From: Clostridioides difficile | Lineage (GTDB): Bacteria; Bacillota; Clostridia; Peptostreptococcales; Peptostreptococcaceae | Reading direction: 5' to 3' | Assembly: GCA_024919175.1 (NCBI GenBank) | Contig: CP103804.1 | Location: 744,001 to 808,000 of the forward strand | DNA length: 64,000 nt | Shown here: positions 30,443 to 39,939 of the stretch, piece after piece | Layout of the letters: each line of letters opens with the position of its first letter | Position numbering within the stretch: position 1 is the first letter of the stretch | Program-made: the position numbers and the translations under genes | Notes under the pieces: model-generated | What the model was told of the DNA's origin: nothing | What the model saw: the letters and a program-made list of their open reading frames with translations, nothing else | Databases searched by the model: none

Positions 30443-32413
30443 ATGGATTTTAAAATAAAGTCAGACTTCAAACCAACAGGTGACCAACCAGAAGCTATTA
30501 AATCAATAGTGGATTCTATAAATAGAAATGAAAAATTTTCGACATTGTTAGGTGTAACGGGTTCAGGAAAAACATTCACAATGGCAAATATAATACAACA
30601 AGTTAAAAAACCTACCCTAATAATGGCTCATAATAAAACACTAGCAGCACAACTTTATAGTGAGTTTAAAGAATTTTTCCCAGACAATGCAGTTGAATAT
30701 TTTGTAAGTTACTATGATTACTATCAACCAGAGGCATATGTAGCTCACAGTGACACTTATATAGAAAAAGATGCAAGTATAAATGACGAAATAGATAAAC
30801 TTCGACATTCTGCTACAGCATCTATTTTAGAGAGAAGAGATACCATAATAATATCTTCAGTATCTTGTATATATGGTTTGGGGGACCCAAAAGATTATAG
30901 AGAACTTATGTTATCTATAAGACCTGGTATGCAAAAGGATAGAGATGATGTAATAAAAAGATTAATAGAGATACAATATGAAAGAAATGATATAAATTTT
31001 ACCAGAGGTACTTTTAGAGTTAGAGGAGATATATTAGAAATATTTCCAGCTAGTAATGATGAAAAAGCAATAAGAATAGAGTTCTTTGGTGATGAGATAG
31101 ATAGAATAACAGAAATTGATTATGTAACAGGAAAGATTGTTGGGACAAGAAATCATGTTGTTATCTTTCCCGCATCTCACTATGTAACAACACCAGAAAG
31201 AATTGAAAATGCAATTGTTCAAATTGAAGATGAACTTAAACAACAAATTGAGGCCTTTAAAGAAAATGATAGGCTTTTAGAAGCTCAAAGGATTGAGCAA
31301 AGAACGAAGTATGATATAGAAATGTTAAAGGAAATAGGGTTTTGTCAAGGTATAGAAAACTACTCAAGACATATTACTGGAAGAGAAGAAGGAGAAAAAC
31401 CATATACATTAATGGATTTCTTTCCAGATGATTATTTGATAATTGTGGATGAGGCACATGTTACTATTCCACAAGTAAGAGGAATGTATGCAGGAGATAG
31501 GTCAAGAAAAACATCTCTTATAGAAAATGGATTTAGATTACCTTCTGCACTTGATAATAGACCTTTAAATTTTCAAGAATTTGAAGGAAATATAAATCAA
31601 ATACTGTTTGTAAGTGCTACACCAGGTCCTTATGAAATTCAACATTCTGAGACTATAGCTGAACAAATAATAAGACCAACAGGCCTTTTAGACCCAATTG
31701 TAGAAGTAAGACCTATAAATAATCAGATAGACAATTTAGTAGGGGAAATAACTAAAACAATAGAAAAAAATGAAAGAGTTCTTATAACCACTTTAACTAA
31801 AAAAATGAGTGAAGACTTAACTAATTACCTTAAAGAAATAGGAATAAAAGTTAAGTATCTACACTCAGATATAGTTACATTAGAAAGAACAGAGATAATA
31901 AGAGACTTAAGACTAGGAAAATTTGATGTACTTGTAGGAATAAATTTACTTAGAGAAGGTCTAGATATACCAGAAGTTTCACTTATAACAATTTTGGATG
32001 CAGATAAAGAAGGTTTCTTACGTTCCGAAACAGCTTTAATACAAACTATTGGACGTGCAGCTAGAAATGAAAATGGAAGAGTTATTATGTATGCAGATAG
32101 GATAACTGATTCAATGCAAAATGCTATTGATGAGACAAAAAGAAGAAGAGCTATACAGAATTTATATAATGAAGAACATAACATAACTCCTAAGACTATA
32201 CAAAAAAGTGTAAGAGATAGTATAGAAGCAACTAAGGTCGCAGAAGAAGAAGTTGTCTATGGAATAGCTGACACAGATGATATAGATGAGATAAAAAATA
32301 ATATAGAAAAATTAAAATCAGAGATGATGGAAGCTGCTCAAAACTTACAATTTGAGAGAGCCGCAGAATTAAGAGATAAGGTAAAACAATTGGAAGAAAA
32401 ATTGGAAAAATAG
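30443..32413 (+). CDS. uvrB: Excinuclease ABC subunit B
   Basis: 656 residues, standard length. Damage-verifying helicase-like subunit of nucleotide excision repair. Motif I GVTGSGKTFTMAN (about 39-51), the beta-hairpin YYDYYQPEAYV (about 93-103), DEAH-type IIVDEAHVTIPQ (about 333-344), motif VI QTIGRAARNENGRV and the C-terminal UVR domain that binds UvrC (final ~40 residues) are present. AAGGAGTG precedes ATG 30443. With the LexA box upstream it is an SOS gene. uvrA follows after 18 bases. Confidence 0.98.
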   Translation: MDFKIKSDFKPTGDQPEAIKSIVDSINRNEKFSTLLGVTGSGKTFTMANIIQQVKKPTLIMAHNKTLAAQLYSEFKEFFPDNAVEYFVSYYDYYQPEAYVAHSDTYIEKDASINDEIDKLRHSATASILERRDTIIISSVSCIYGLGDPKDYRELMLSIRPGMQKDRDDVIKRLIEIQYERNDINFTRGTFRVRGDILEIFPASNDEKAIRIEFFGDEIDRITEIDYVTGKIVGTRNHVVIFPASHYVTTPERIENAIVQIEDELKQQIEAFKENDRLLEAQRIEQRTKYDIEMLKEIGFCQGIENYSRHITGREEGEKPYTLMDFFPDDYLIIVDEAHVTIPQVRGMYAGDRSRKTSLIENGFRLPSALDNRPLNFQEFEGNINQILFVSATPGPYEIQHSETIAEQIIRPTGLLDPIVEVRPINNQIDNLVGEITKTIEKNERVLITTLTKKMSEDLTNYLKEIGIKVKYLHSDIVTLERTEIIRDLRLGKFDVLVGINLLREGLDIPEVSLITILDADKEGFLRSETALIQTIGRAARNENGRVIMYADRITDSMQNAIDETKRRRAIQNLYNEEHNITPKTIQKSVRDSIEATKVAEEEVVYGIADTDDIDEIKNNIEKLKSEMMEAAQNLQFERAAELRDKVKQLEEKLEK

Positions 32414-32431
32414 AAAGGTAAAAACAAAGTT

Positions 32432-35257
32432 ATGGAAGATAAAATTATAATAAGAGGAGCAAAAGAGCATAATTTAAAAAATGTAGATTTAGAATTGCCA
32501 AGAGATAAGTTTATAGTTTTTACAGGATTGTCTGGTTCTGGAAAGTCATCTTTGGCATTTGATACGATATATGCAGAAGGGCAAAGAAGATATGTAGAGA
32601 GTTTATCTGCATATGCTAGACAGTTTTTAGGGCAGATGGAAAAGCCAAATGTGGAGTATATTGAAGGTTTATCACCAGCTATTTCAATAGACCAAAAGAC
32701 TACTTCAAAGAATCCACGTTCTACAGTTGGAACAGTAACAGAAATATATGACTATTTGAGATTATTATTTGCAAGAGTAGGTGATGTGTATTGTCCTACA
32801 TGTGGTGAAAAAATAAGTCAAATGACTATTCAAGAAATAGTTGATAAAATGCTAGATTTTCCAGATAGAACTAAGTTGCAAATACTTTCACCAGTTGTTA
32901 GAGGTCAAAAAGGTACACATAAAAAGGTTTTAGATAATATAAAAAAAGAAGGTTTTGTAAGAGTTAGGGTTGATGGAGAGAACTATGAAGTAAGTGATGA
33001 TATTGTTTTAACTAAAAATCAAAAACACAGTATAGAAGTAGTAGTAGATAGAATAGTAGTTAAAGATGGAATAGAATCTAGGCTTGCTGATTCAATTGAA
33101 ACCGCTGTTAAACTATCAGATGGTCTTGTAATAGCTCAAATAATAGATGGAGAAGAGATTCTTTTCTCAACTAAATTTGCATGTCCAGAACATGGAATTG
33201 GTATAGAAGAATTATCTCCAAGAATGTTTTCATTTAATGCTCCTTTTGGTGCTTGTGATGTTTGTAATGGTCTTGGAGAAAGTAAAGAAGTTGACCCAGA
33301 ACTAGTTGTACCAAATAAAGATTTATCAATAAAACAAGGTGCAGTAGCTGCATGGGGTTCAACTGGTGTCAACGACGATACTTATTATAGCAAAATGATA
33401 AAAAGTTTAGCAGAGCATTTTAATGTATCTCTGACAACTCCATTTAAAGATTTACCAGAAGATTTTGTTCAAGAGTTACTTTATGGTAAAGATAATATAA
33501 TGGTAGAGTTTGTTTATGAATCAAAATTTGGAGGAACTAGAAATTATAAATCATATTTTGAAGGCGTAGTAGTAAACTTAGAGAGAAGATACAAAGAAAC
33601 TAACTCAGAGTATATGAGAGATAAAATTGAAGAATATATGGCAGAAAGACCTTGTCCAAAATGTAAGGGATTGAGACTTAAAAAAGAGGTTTTATCTGTT
33701 TTAGTTGATGGAAAAAATATAATGGAAGTAACAAACTTATCTGTTAACGAGTTGATAGATTTTATGGAAAATGTAACTCTTACAGAAAAGCAAAGATTTA
33801 TAGCTCATGAGATTATAAAAGAGATAAAGGGAAGAGCTAAGTTTTTAAGAGATGTCGGTCTTGATTATTTGAATTTATCAAGAAAAGCTGGAACACTTTC
33901 AGGAGGAGAGGCACAACGTATAAGATTAGCAACTCAAATAGGTTCAGCGTTAGTTGGGGTATTATATGTGCTTGATGAGCCTAGTATAGGTCTTCATCAA
34001 AGAGATAATGACAGACTTATAGGCACTCTTAGACATCTAACAGATTTAGGAAATACTTTAATTGTCGTAGAACATGATGAAGATACAATGAGAGAAGCTG
34101 ATTATGTTATAGATATTGGTCCTGGTGCAGGTATACATGGTGGTGAGATAGTTGCACAGGGAACTTTAGATGAAATAATAGAAAATGAAAACTCAATAAC
34201 AGGTCAGTATTTAAGTGGAAAAAAACAAATATTAGTTCCTGAGACTACTAGAGAAGGAAATGGAAGTTTTATAGAAGTAGTCAAAGCATCAGAAAATAAC
34301 CTAAAAAATATTGATGTAAAATTGCCATTAGGTAAGTTTACATGTATAACAGGTGTTTCAGGCTCTGGAAAAAGTACACTAATAAATGACATACTTTATA
34401 AAGGTGTTGCAAGTAAAGTAAATAGACTTAAACAAAGAGCTGGGAAGCACAAAGAAATAAAAGGAATTGAAAATATAGATAAGGTTATAAATATTGATCA
34501 AAGTCCAATTGGAAGAACACCTCGTTCAAATCCAGCCACTTATACAGGGGTATTTGACTTTATAAGGGATATTTTTGCAGCTACTAATGAAGCTAAAGCA
34601 AGAGGCTATAAAAAAGGAAGATTTAGTTTTAATGTAAAAGGTGGTAGATGTGAAGCTTGTAAAGGTGATGGAATAATAAAAATAGAGATGCACTTTCTAC
34701 CAGATGTATATGTTCCTTGTGAAGTTTGTAAGGGTGAAAGATATAATAGGGAAACACTACAAGTAAAATACAAAGATAAAACTATATCTGATATATTAGA
34801 TATGAATGTAGAAGAAGCTGTTGAGTTTTTTGAAAATATACCAAACATAAAAAGAAAGCTAGATACATTAATGGATGTAGGTCTTTCATATATTAAATTG
34901 GGACAGCCTTCAACTCAATTGTCTGGAGGAGAAGCACAACGTATAAAATTAGCCTCAGAACTTAGTAAAAGACCAACAGGAAAGACCTTATATATATTAG
35001 ATGAACCTACTACAGGACTTCATATGGCAGATGTAGATAAGTTAATTCATGTATTACAAAGATTAGCTGATACAGGGAATACAATTATAGTCATAGAACA
35101 TAATCTAGATGTTATAAAGACTTGTGATTATGTAATAGACTTAGGGCCAGAGGGTGGAGATAAAGGTGGAACTATAGTTGCAACTGGAACACCAGAAGAA
35201 GTATCTAAAGTTGAAGGTTCTTATACAGGGCAATTTTTAAAGAAATATTTCTCTTAG
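32432..35257 (+). CDS. uvrA: Excinuclease ABC subunit A
   Basis: 941 residues, standard length. Damage-recognition ATPase with two ABC modules. The first Walker A is GLSGSGKSSLAFDT (about 31-44) and the second GVSGSGKSTLI (near 641); both ABC signatures (LSGGEAQRIRLATQIG and LSGGEAQRIKLASEL) are intact. Zinc-finger cysteine pairs appear as CPTCGEK and CPKCKG in the first half and CEACKGDG with CEVCKGER in the second. It is read with uvrB from the LexA-regulated promoter. Confidence 0.98.
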   Translation: MEDKIIIRGAKEHNLKNVDLELPRDKFIVFTGLSGSGKSSLAFDTIYAEGQRRYVESLSAYARQFLGQMEKPNVEYIEGLSPAISIDQKTTSKNPRSTVGTVTEIYDYLRLLFARVGDVYCPTCGEKISQMTIQEIVDKMLDFPDRTKLQILSPVVRGQKGTHKKVLDNIKKEGFVRVRVDGENYEVSDDIVLTKNQKHSIEVVVDRIVVKDGIESRLADSIETAVKLSDGLVIAQIIDGEEILFSTKFACPEHGIGIEELSPRMFSFNAPFGACDVCNGLGESKEVDPELVVPNKDLSIKQGAVAAWGSTGVNDDTYYSKMIKSLAEHFNVSLTTPFKDLPEDFVQELLYGKDNIMVEFVYESKFGGTRNYKSYFEGVVVNLERRYKETNSEYMRDKIEEYMAERPCPKCKGLRLKKEVLSVLVDGKNIMEVTNLSVNELIDFMENVTLTEKQRFIAHEIIKEIKGRAKFLRDVGLDYLNLSRKAGTLSGGEAQRIRLATQIGSALVGVLYVLDEPSIGLHQRDNDRLIGTLRHLTDLGNTLIVVEHDEDTMREADYVIDIGPGAGIHGGEIVAQGTLDEIIENENSITGQYLSGKKQILVPETTREGNGSFIEVVKASENNLKNIDVKLPLGKFTCITGVSGSGKSTLINDILYKGVASKVNRLKQRAGKHKEIKGIENIDKVINIDQSPIGRTPRSNPATYTGVFDFIRDIFAATNEAKARGYKKGRFSFNVKGGRCEACKGDGIIKIEMHFLPDVYVPCEVCKGERYNRETLQVKYKDKTISDILDMNVEEAVEFFENIPNIKRKLDTLMDVGLSYIKLGQPSTQLSGGEAQRIKLASELSKRPTGKTLYILDEPTTGLHMADVDKLIHVLQRLADTGNTIIVIEHNLDVIKTCDYVIDLGPEGGDKGGTIVATGTPEEVSKVEGSYTGQFLKKYFS

Positions 35258-35359
35258 GGTATAGAAACTGTGTAAAATTTTAGCTGTAAATATATAAAAA
35301 TAAATTAAAAATATTAGAGGTAAATAAATTAAATATAAATTGTAGATAATTACCAAACA

Positions 35360-35428
35360 TAAAGTCCATATTGTTCTTCTTATTTGAGATTGCTTTTAAA
35401 TCAATTATAGAAGACGATATGGACTTTA
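35360..35428. repeat. Long hairpin between uvrA and uvrC
   Basis: A 12-bp perfect stem (35360-35371 with 35417-35428) continues, after one bulged base, into 8 more pairs, leaving a 28-base loop. There is no T-run on either side, so a simple intrinsic terminator is not shown. It may slow or end uvrA transcription, or be a degenerate small repeat element. The rest of the 35258-35519 gap is AT-rich, with a TATAAT at 35481-35486 that may serve uvrC. Confidence 0.6.
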
Positions 35429-35519
35429 ATTTGTGTATAGTGCTGGAATTGAATAACTTTTTAATTTTCATATTTTAGGGTATAATTTTAATATAAAATT
35501 TAATATTTTGGAGGGCGAG

Positions 35520-37337
35520 ATGTTTGATATACAAGACCACTTAAAAAAATTACCTTCTGAGCCCGGCGTATACTTAATGAAAGATAAATACGACCATATA
35601 ATATATGTGGGAAAAGCTATCTCTCTAAAGAATAGAGTAAGGCAGTATTTTCAATCTTCAAAAAACCATACATCTAAAGTTAAATCTATGGTTAAGAATA
35701 TATATAAATTTGAATATATTATAACGGATTCAGAGTTGGAAGCATTAATACTTGAATGTAATTTAATAAAAAGATATAGGCCAAAGTATAATGTGTTACT
35801 TAGGGATGATAAAACTTACCCATATATTAAGGTAACTACAAATGAAGATTATCCAAGGCTTTTAAAGGTTAGAAGAGTGCTTAAAGATAAAGCAAAGTAT
35901 TTTGGACCATATACCAATATAACTGCGGTAAATGATACTTTAGACCTTATAAATAGTACCTACCCAATAAGAAGTTGTAAAATAGATATAGAAAAAGCAA
36001 TAAAAAACAAAACAAGACCTTGTTTAAACTTACACATAAATAAATGCTTAGGACCTTGCACAGGAAATGTATCTAAAGAAGAATATGGAAAAATGATAGA
36101 AGAAATTATAATGTGTCTATCAGGGAAAGAAGAAAAATTGATGGAGCTCTTAAAAGAAAAGATGAATGAGAGTTCTATGAATTTTAGATTTGAAGAAGCA
36201 GCTGTATATAGAGATAAAATAAAGAGTCTTGAAGAAATGATACAAAAACAAAAAATAGATGCTACTGTAACCGATTTAAATCAGGATGTAGTTGCCATGG
36301 CAAGGGCTCATAATGAAGCCTGTGTCCAAGTGTTTTTTATTAGAAATGGCAAGATTGTTGGGAGAGAACACTTTATCCTAGAAGGGGTAATGGATAGCCC
36401 AAGAGCTTCTATATTGAGTTCATTTGTAAAACAATTTTACAATGAACAAGAGTATATACCTAAAGAACTAATTATAGAAGATGAGATAGAAGATAGTTGC
36501 ATATTAGAAGAATGGCTATCATCTAAAAAAGGACAAAAAGTAACAATAAGAGTGCCACAAAAAGGAGAGAAAAAGAGCCTAGTTGAAATGGTGAGAAAAA
36601 ATGCAGTAGAGTACCTTGAAAAGTTTTCTGATATGAACAAAAGAAAATATGAAAAAAGTATTGGAGCATTAGAAGAATTAAAACGATTGTTAAACTTAGA
36701 AAAGCTGCCAATAAGAATAGAATCTTTTGATATATCAAATATACAAGGAGTGGATTCAATTGGTTCTATGGTAGTTTATACAAATGCTAAAAAAGATAAG
36801 AAAGAGTATAGAAGATATAAAATAAAAACAGTTATTGGACCTAATGATTATGATTCTATGGCTGAAATTGTAGATAGAAGACTAAAACATGGAAATTTAC
36901 CCGACCTGATATTGTTGGATGGAGGAAAGGGACAAGTTAGTGCAGTAAAAAAAGTATTAGAACTTAATGATGTGGATATACCACTTTGGGGAATGTACAA
37001 AGACGATAAACATAGAACTAAAGGGTTGATATGTAAAGAAAAAGAAATCGAGTTGGACAAAACAACTAGTTTATATAGATTTATTGCTAGTATACAAGAA
37101 GAAGTTCATAATTATGCAATAACATATCATAGAAGTCTAAGAAATAAAACTTTGACAAAATCTATCTTAGATGATATACAAGGGATAGGTGAAAAAAGAA
37201 AAAAAGCACTACTGAGCCATTTTAAAGATGTAGAAGCCATAAAAGAAGCTACTTTTGAAGAACTTTTAGAAGTGGAAGGAATGAATAAAAGCATTGCAGA
37301 GAATGTTTATAATTTTTTCAGGAAGGAAGAAAATTAA
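35520..37337 (+). CDS. uvrC: Excinuclease ABC subunit C
   Basis: About 605 residues. Makes both incisions around the lesion. The N-terminal GIY-YIG nuclease shows PSEPGVYLMKDKYDHIIYVGKA (about 11-32); the UVR domain lies near 200-235; the C-terminal RNase H-like nuclease region includes ESFDISNIQGVDSIGSMVVY and LILLDGGKGQV; the helix-hairpin-helix end is IQGIGEKRKKALL. ATG 35520 follows GGAGGGCGAG; the upstream TTG frame at 35508 would sit over that site. The stop overlaps the hprK start by one base (TAATG). Confidence 0.97.
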   Translation: MFDIQDHLKKLPSEPGVYLMKDKYDHIIYVGKAISLKNRVRQYFQSSKNHTSKVKSMVKNIYKFEYIITDSELEALILECNLIKRYRPKYNVLLRDDKTYPYIKVTTNEDYPRLLKVRRVLKDKAKYFGPYTNITAVNDTLDLINSTYPIRSCKIDIEKAIKNKTRPCLNLHINKCLGPCTGNVSKEEYGKMIEEIIMCLSGKEEKLMELLKEKMNESSMNFRFEEAAVYRDKIKSLEEMIQKQKIDATVTDLNQDVVAMARAHNEACVQVFFIRNGKIVGREHFILEGVMDSPRASILSSFVKQFYNEQEYIPKELIIEDEIEDSCILEEWLSSKKGQKVTIRVPQKGEKKSLVEMVRKNAVEYLEKFSDMNKRKYEKSIGALEELKRLLNLEKLPIRIESFDISNIQGVDSIGSMVVYTNAKKDKKEYRRYKIKTVIGPNDYDSMAEIVDRRLKHGNLPDLILLDGGKGQVSAVKKVLELNDVDIPLWGMYKDDKHRTKGLICKEKEIELDKTTSLYRFIASIQEEVHNYAITYHRSLRNKTLTKSILDDIQGIGEKRKKALLSHFKDVEAIKEATFEELLEVEGMNKSIAENVYNFFRKEEN

Positions 37338-38266
37338 TGGAAACTAGCAATAAAGTATCAATAAGAGAAATAATAAAAGATTTAAAACTTAAAGTAGTAT
37401 ACATGCCTGATGATGTAGATTATTATGTCTACTCTCAAGATATAAATAGACCAGGGTTGCAATTTGCAGGGTATTTTGATTACTTTGCATATGAGAGAAT
37501 ACAAATAGTTGGAAAGACAGAATATAATTTCTTTGGATTGATGGATAATGAAATTCGAGAAGAGGTACTAGATAGGTTTTTCTCATATGAAATACCAGCT
37601 TTAATAATTTCTAGAGATTTAGAAATAAAACCAGATGTAATTGAAAAGGCTAAAAAGTATAAGAGAATACTTTTAAGTACAAACAGAAATACAACTAGAC
37701 TTATAAATAGATTATCAAACTATTTAGATAATAAGTTAGCACCACATACAACAATTCATGGAGTTTTAGTTGATATTTATGGTATAGGTGTTTTGATAAA
37801 AGGTGAGAGTAGTATAGGAAAGTCAGAAACAGCATTAGAATTAATTCAGAGAGGTAATAGATTAGTTGCAGATGATGCTGTAGAAATAAGAAAACTAGAT
37901 GAAAGTATGTTGATGGGTCAGTCTCCTGAATTAATAAGACATTTCCTAGAGATAAGAGGAATAGGTATAATAGATGTCAGAAGCTTATATGGTGTAGGAG
38001 CTATCAAAAATTCTAAAATGATAGATTTAGTAGTACATTTAGAAGCTTGGGATGAAACTAAGTATTATGATAGACTTGGTTTAGATAAAGAATACGAGGA
38101 AATACTTGGTGTTAATGTAGAGAAGTTAGTTGTTCCTGTCAAGCCTGGAAGAAATACTGCTATGATACTAGAAGTAGCAGCAATGAATTTTAGACAAAGA
38201 GGAATGGGGTATGATGCAGCTCAAGAATTTACTAAGAAACTATCTAAGCTTATTGATACTAAGTAA
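37337..38266 (+). CDS. hprK: HPr kinase/phosphorylase
   Basis: 309 residues. Phosphorylates and dephosphorylates HPr at its regulatory serine, controlling carbon catabolite repression. The Walker A GESSIGKSETALELIQ (about 155-170), LVADDAVEIR (about 176-185) and the HprK signature HFLEIRGIGIIDVRSLYG (about 202-219) are clear. Translation begins on the last base of the uvrC stop, so it depends on uvrC translation. The combination of uvrC with hprK in one overlap is unusual functionally but each gene looks intact. Confidence 0.97.
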   Translation: METSNKVSIREIIKDLKLKVVYMPDDVDYYVYSQDINRPGLQFAGYFDYFAYERIQIVGKTEYNFFGLMDNEIREEVLDRFFSYEIPALIISRDLEIKPDVIEKAKKYKRILLSTNRNTTRLINRLSNYLDNKLAPHTTIHGVLVDIYGIGVLIKGESSIGKSETALELIQRGNRLVADDAVEIRKLDESMLMGQSPELIRHFLEIRGIGIIDVRSLYGVGAIKNSKMIDLVVHLEAWDETKYYDRLGLDKEYEEILGVNVEKLVVPVKPGRNTAMILEVAAMNFRQRGMGYDAAQEFTKKLSKLIDTK

Positions 38267-38277
38267 TAGAGAATGCA

Positions 38278-38296
38278 TATAAAATAACATTGTATA
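38278..38296. repeat. Left copy of an imperfect ~20-bp direct repeat flanking the resistance cassette
   Basis: The sequence TATAAAATAACATTGTATA here resembles TATAAAATATGTATTGTATA at 42683-42702 on the other side of the cassette, with one gap and about two substitutions. Both are AT-rich, so chance similarity is possible. If real they could mark the insertion ends. Confidence 0.3.
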
Positions 38297-38410
38297 GAAC
38301 ATTTATCTATGTCTATAAGAAAAATTTTTTAGTAAGCACTCGCTTCCTTATAAAATCCTTAAAAATGGCTGTTACCATAGGAGTAACAAATCAAAAGGAG
38401 ATACAACCCT

Positions 38411-38458
38411 ATGGAACAGACACTGAATATGTTCATAAAAGTGGAATGTTGTCAATAA
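38411..38458 (+). CDS. Short open frame upstream of the ABC exporter, possible leader peptide or gene remnant
   Basis: A 15-codon frame (MEQTLNMFIKVECCQ) starts at ATG 38411 behind AAAGGAG and stops 21 bases before the exporter ATPase start. It is preceded by an imperfect inverted repeat around GTTACC...GTAAC at 38373-38389. It could be a regulatory leader, or the truncated start of a gene lost when the cassette was assembled. I do not recognise the peptide and no function can be assigned. Confidence 0.4.
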   Translation: MEQTLNMFIKVECCQ

Positions 38459-38479
38459 GGTGAAATGGAGGAAGCCAAA

Positions 38480-39181
38480 ATGTATGAGTATATAATAGAA
38501 ACTAATAATGTTTCTAAAAAATTTAAAAAGACAGATGTGATAAAAGATTTATCTATATCTGTAAGAAAAAATTCTGTGTACGGTTTATTAGGACCTAATG
38601 GTGCTGGTAAATCAACATTATTGAAGATGATTACAGGAATTATTAGACCAACTTCAGGTGAAATATTATTCAACAGTCAGCTTTGGACTCGAAAAGATTT
38701 ATTGAATATTGGTTCATTAATCGAATCACCTCCACTGTATGAGAATTTAACAGCATTTGAAAATTTAAAAGTGCGAGCAACTCTTATGGGGATTTCAATA
38801 AATAAATGTAATGAAGTTTTACAAAAAATGGACTTAGTGGATACTAAAAATAAAAAGACATCAGATTTTTCGTTGGGAATGAAACAGAGGTTGGGTATAG
38901 CATTAGCGCTACTAAATAACCCCAAATTATTAGTCTTAGATGAACCTACAAACGGGTTAGATCCCTTTGGTATTGAAGAATTAAGGAAAATGATTCGAAC
39001 ATTTGTGGAGTCTGGGATTTCTGTAATTATATCAAGTCATATTTTAAGCGAAGTACAGCAAGTTGCTGATGACATAGGAATCATACACAATGGATCGCTC
39101 CTGTATCAAGATAAAATTGATGCAAATGAAAATCTAGAACAATTGTTTATGGATATCATTAGAAAGGAGCGTGCATTCTAA
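38480..39181 (+). CDS. Lantibiotic/bacitracin-type ABC exporter ATP-binding protein (NisF/CprA-like)
   Basis: About 233 residues. ATPase of a peptide-antibiotic self-protection or resistance transporter at the membrane. Walker A GPNGAGKST (38-46), Q-loop GSLIESPPLYENLT, signature FSLGMKQRLGIALALL (LGMKQR rather than LSGGQ, typical of the BcrA/NisF branch), Walker B LLVLDEPTNGLDP and H-loop ISSHILSEVQ are present. ATG 38480 is chosen because GGAGG ends 8 bases before it; ATG 38465 lies ahead of that site. It overlaps the first permease (TAATG). Base composition is AT-rich, unlike the regulators at the end of the cassette. Confidence 0.9.
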   Translation: MYEYIIETNNVSKKFKKTDVIKDLSISVRKNSVYGLLGPNGAGKSTLLKMITGIIRPTSGEILFNSQLWTRKDLLNIGSLIESPPLYENLTAFENLKVRATLMGISINKCNEVLQKMDLVDTKNKKTSDFSLGMKQRLGIALALLNNPKLLVLDEPTNGLDPFGIEELRKMIRTFVESGISVIISSHILSEVQQVADDIGIIHNGSLLYQDKIDANENLEQLFMDIIRKERAF

Positions 39182-39939
39182 TGTTACAAACATATTTAAA
39201 GGTAGAAAACTTGAAATTTAAACGCTCCCTATTTAGAAAACTTATTATATTTATTCCAGTAGCTTTAATTTTAATATCTATGGTATTTATATTTATTGGT
39301 ATTGGGTTAGGTGGTTTTTCAAGCTCTATGGTTTGCAATTGGTCTATGCCTATTGCGTCTTTATCCATTGTGATTTTATGTCATTTAGTTAATAATAAGG
39401 ATCAAAAACACAAATATCGAACTCTTTATAGTTTGCCCATCGACCTGAAAAAGACATTTATTTCTAAAACAATTTTGATAGCGCTTAATCTTTTGATAAT
39501 ATCATTATTGCTATCGTTTATCACTATTATCTCTGAATGTATATTGTTAGGTGTTTCAGTTGCAACTGTTCATGCCAGTTATATTTTAGGATACTGCTTA
39601 TTGTGGCTCTCTTTATTATGGCAGATTCCTTTCTGTTTGTTTTTGGATCAAAAAGTAGGATTTGTTGGTTCTGTGATAATAAATTTGTTTGCTAGTGCAT
39701 TAGGTGGTTTATTTTTTTCCTTGACTCCTTTGTTTTGGTTCTTCCCATATAGCTGGATTGCGAGGTTTATGGTTACATTCTTTGGAGTTTTACCAAGCGG
39801 ATTATTGGTTGAAGCAAATTCAAGATTAATTTTGAATTTAGGAGAAATTTCGTTGCTGTTATTGATAACCTTGCTTGTGATGTTAGTTCTTTCAGTCTTG
39901 TTTTCGCGCTGGTATGGAAGGCAGGTGTATCGTAGATGA
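39181..39939 (+). CDS. Lantibiotic ABC exporter permease, first subunit (NisE/CprB-like)
   Basis: 252 residues with six predicted membrane helices (about residues 19-43, 49-65, 93-119, 127-146, 157-178 and 214-240). The N-terminal LQTYLKVENLKFKRSLFRKL pattern, a short amphipathic cytoplasmic start, is typical of EpiE/NisE-type immunity permeases. Start and stop overlap both neighbours (TAATG and ATGA), so the three transporter genes should be made together. The substrate is presumed to be a cationic peptide acting at the cell surface. Confidence 0.82.
   Translation: MLQTYLKVENLKFKRSLFRKLIIFIPVALILISMVFIFIGIGLGGFSSSMVCNWSMPIASLSIVILCHLVNNKDQKHKYRTLYSLPIDLKKTFISKTILIALNLLIISLLLSFITIISECILLGVSVATVHASYILGYCLLWLSLLWQIPFCLFLDQKVGFVGSVIINLFASALGGLFFSLTPLFWFFPYSWIARFMVTFFGVLPSGLLVEANSRLILNLGEISLLLLITLLVMLVLSVLFSRWYGRQVYRR

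Noticed and set aside
38465..38479. Earlier ATG for the exporter ATPase
   Set aside because: It lies ahead of the GGAGG site that serves ATG 38480 and adds residues not typical of the family.
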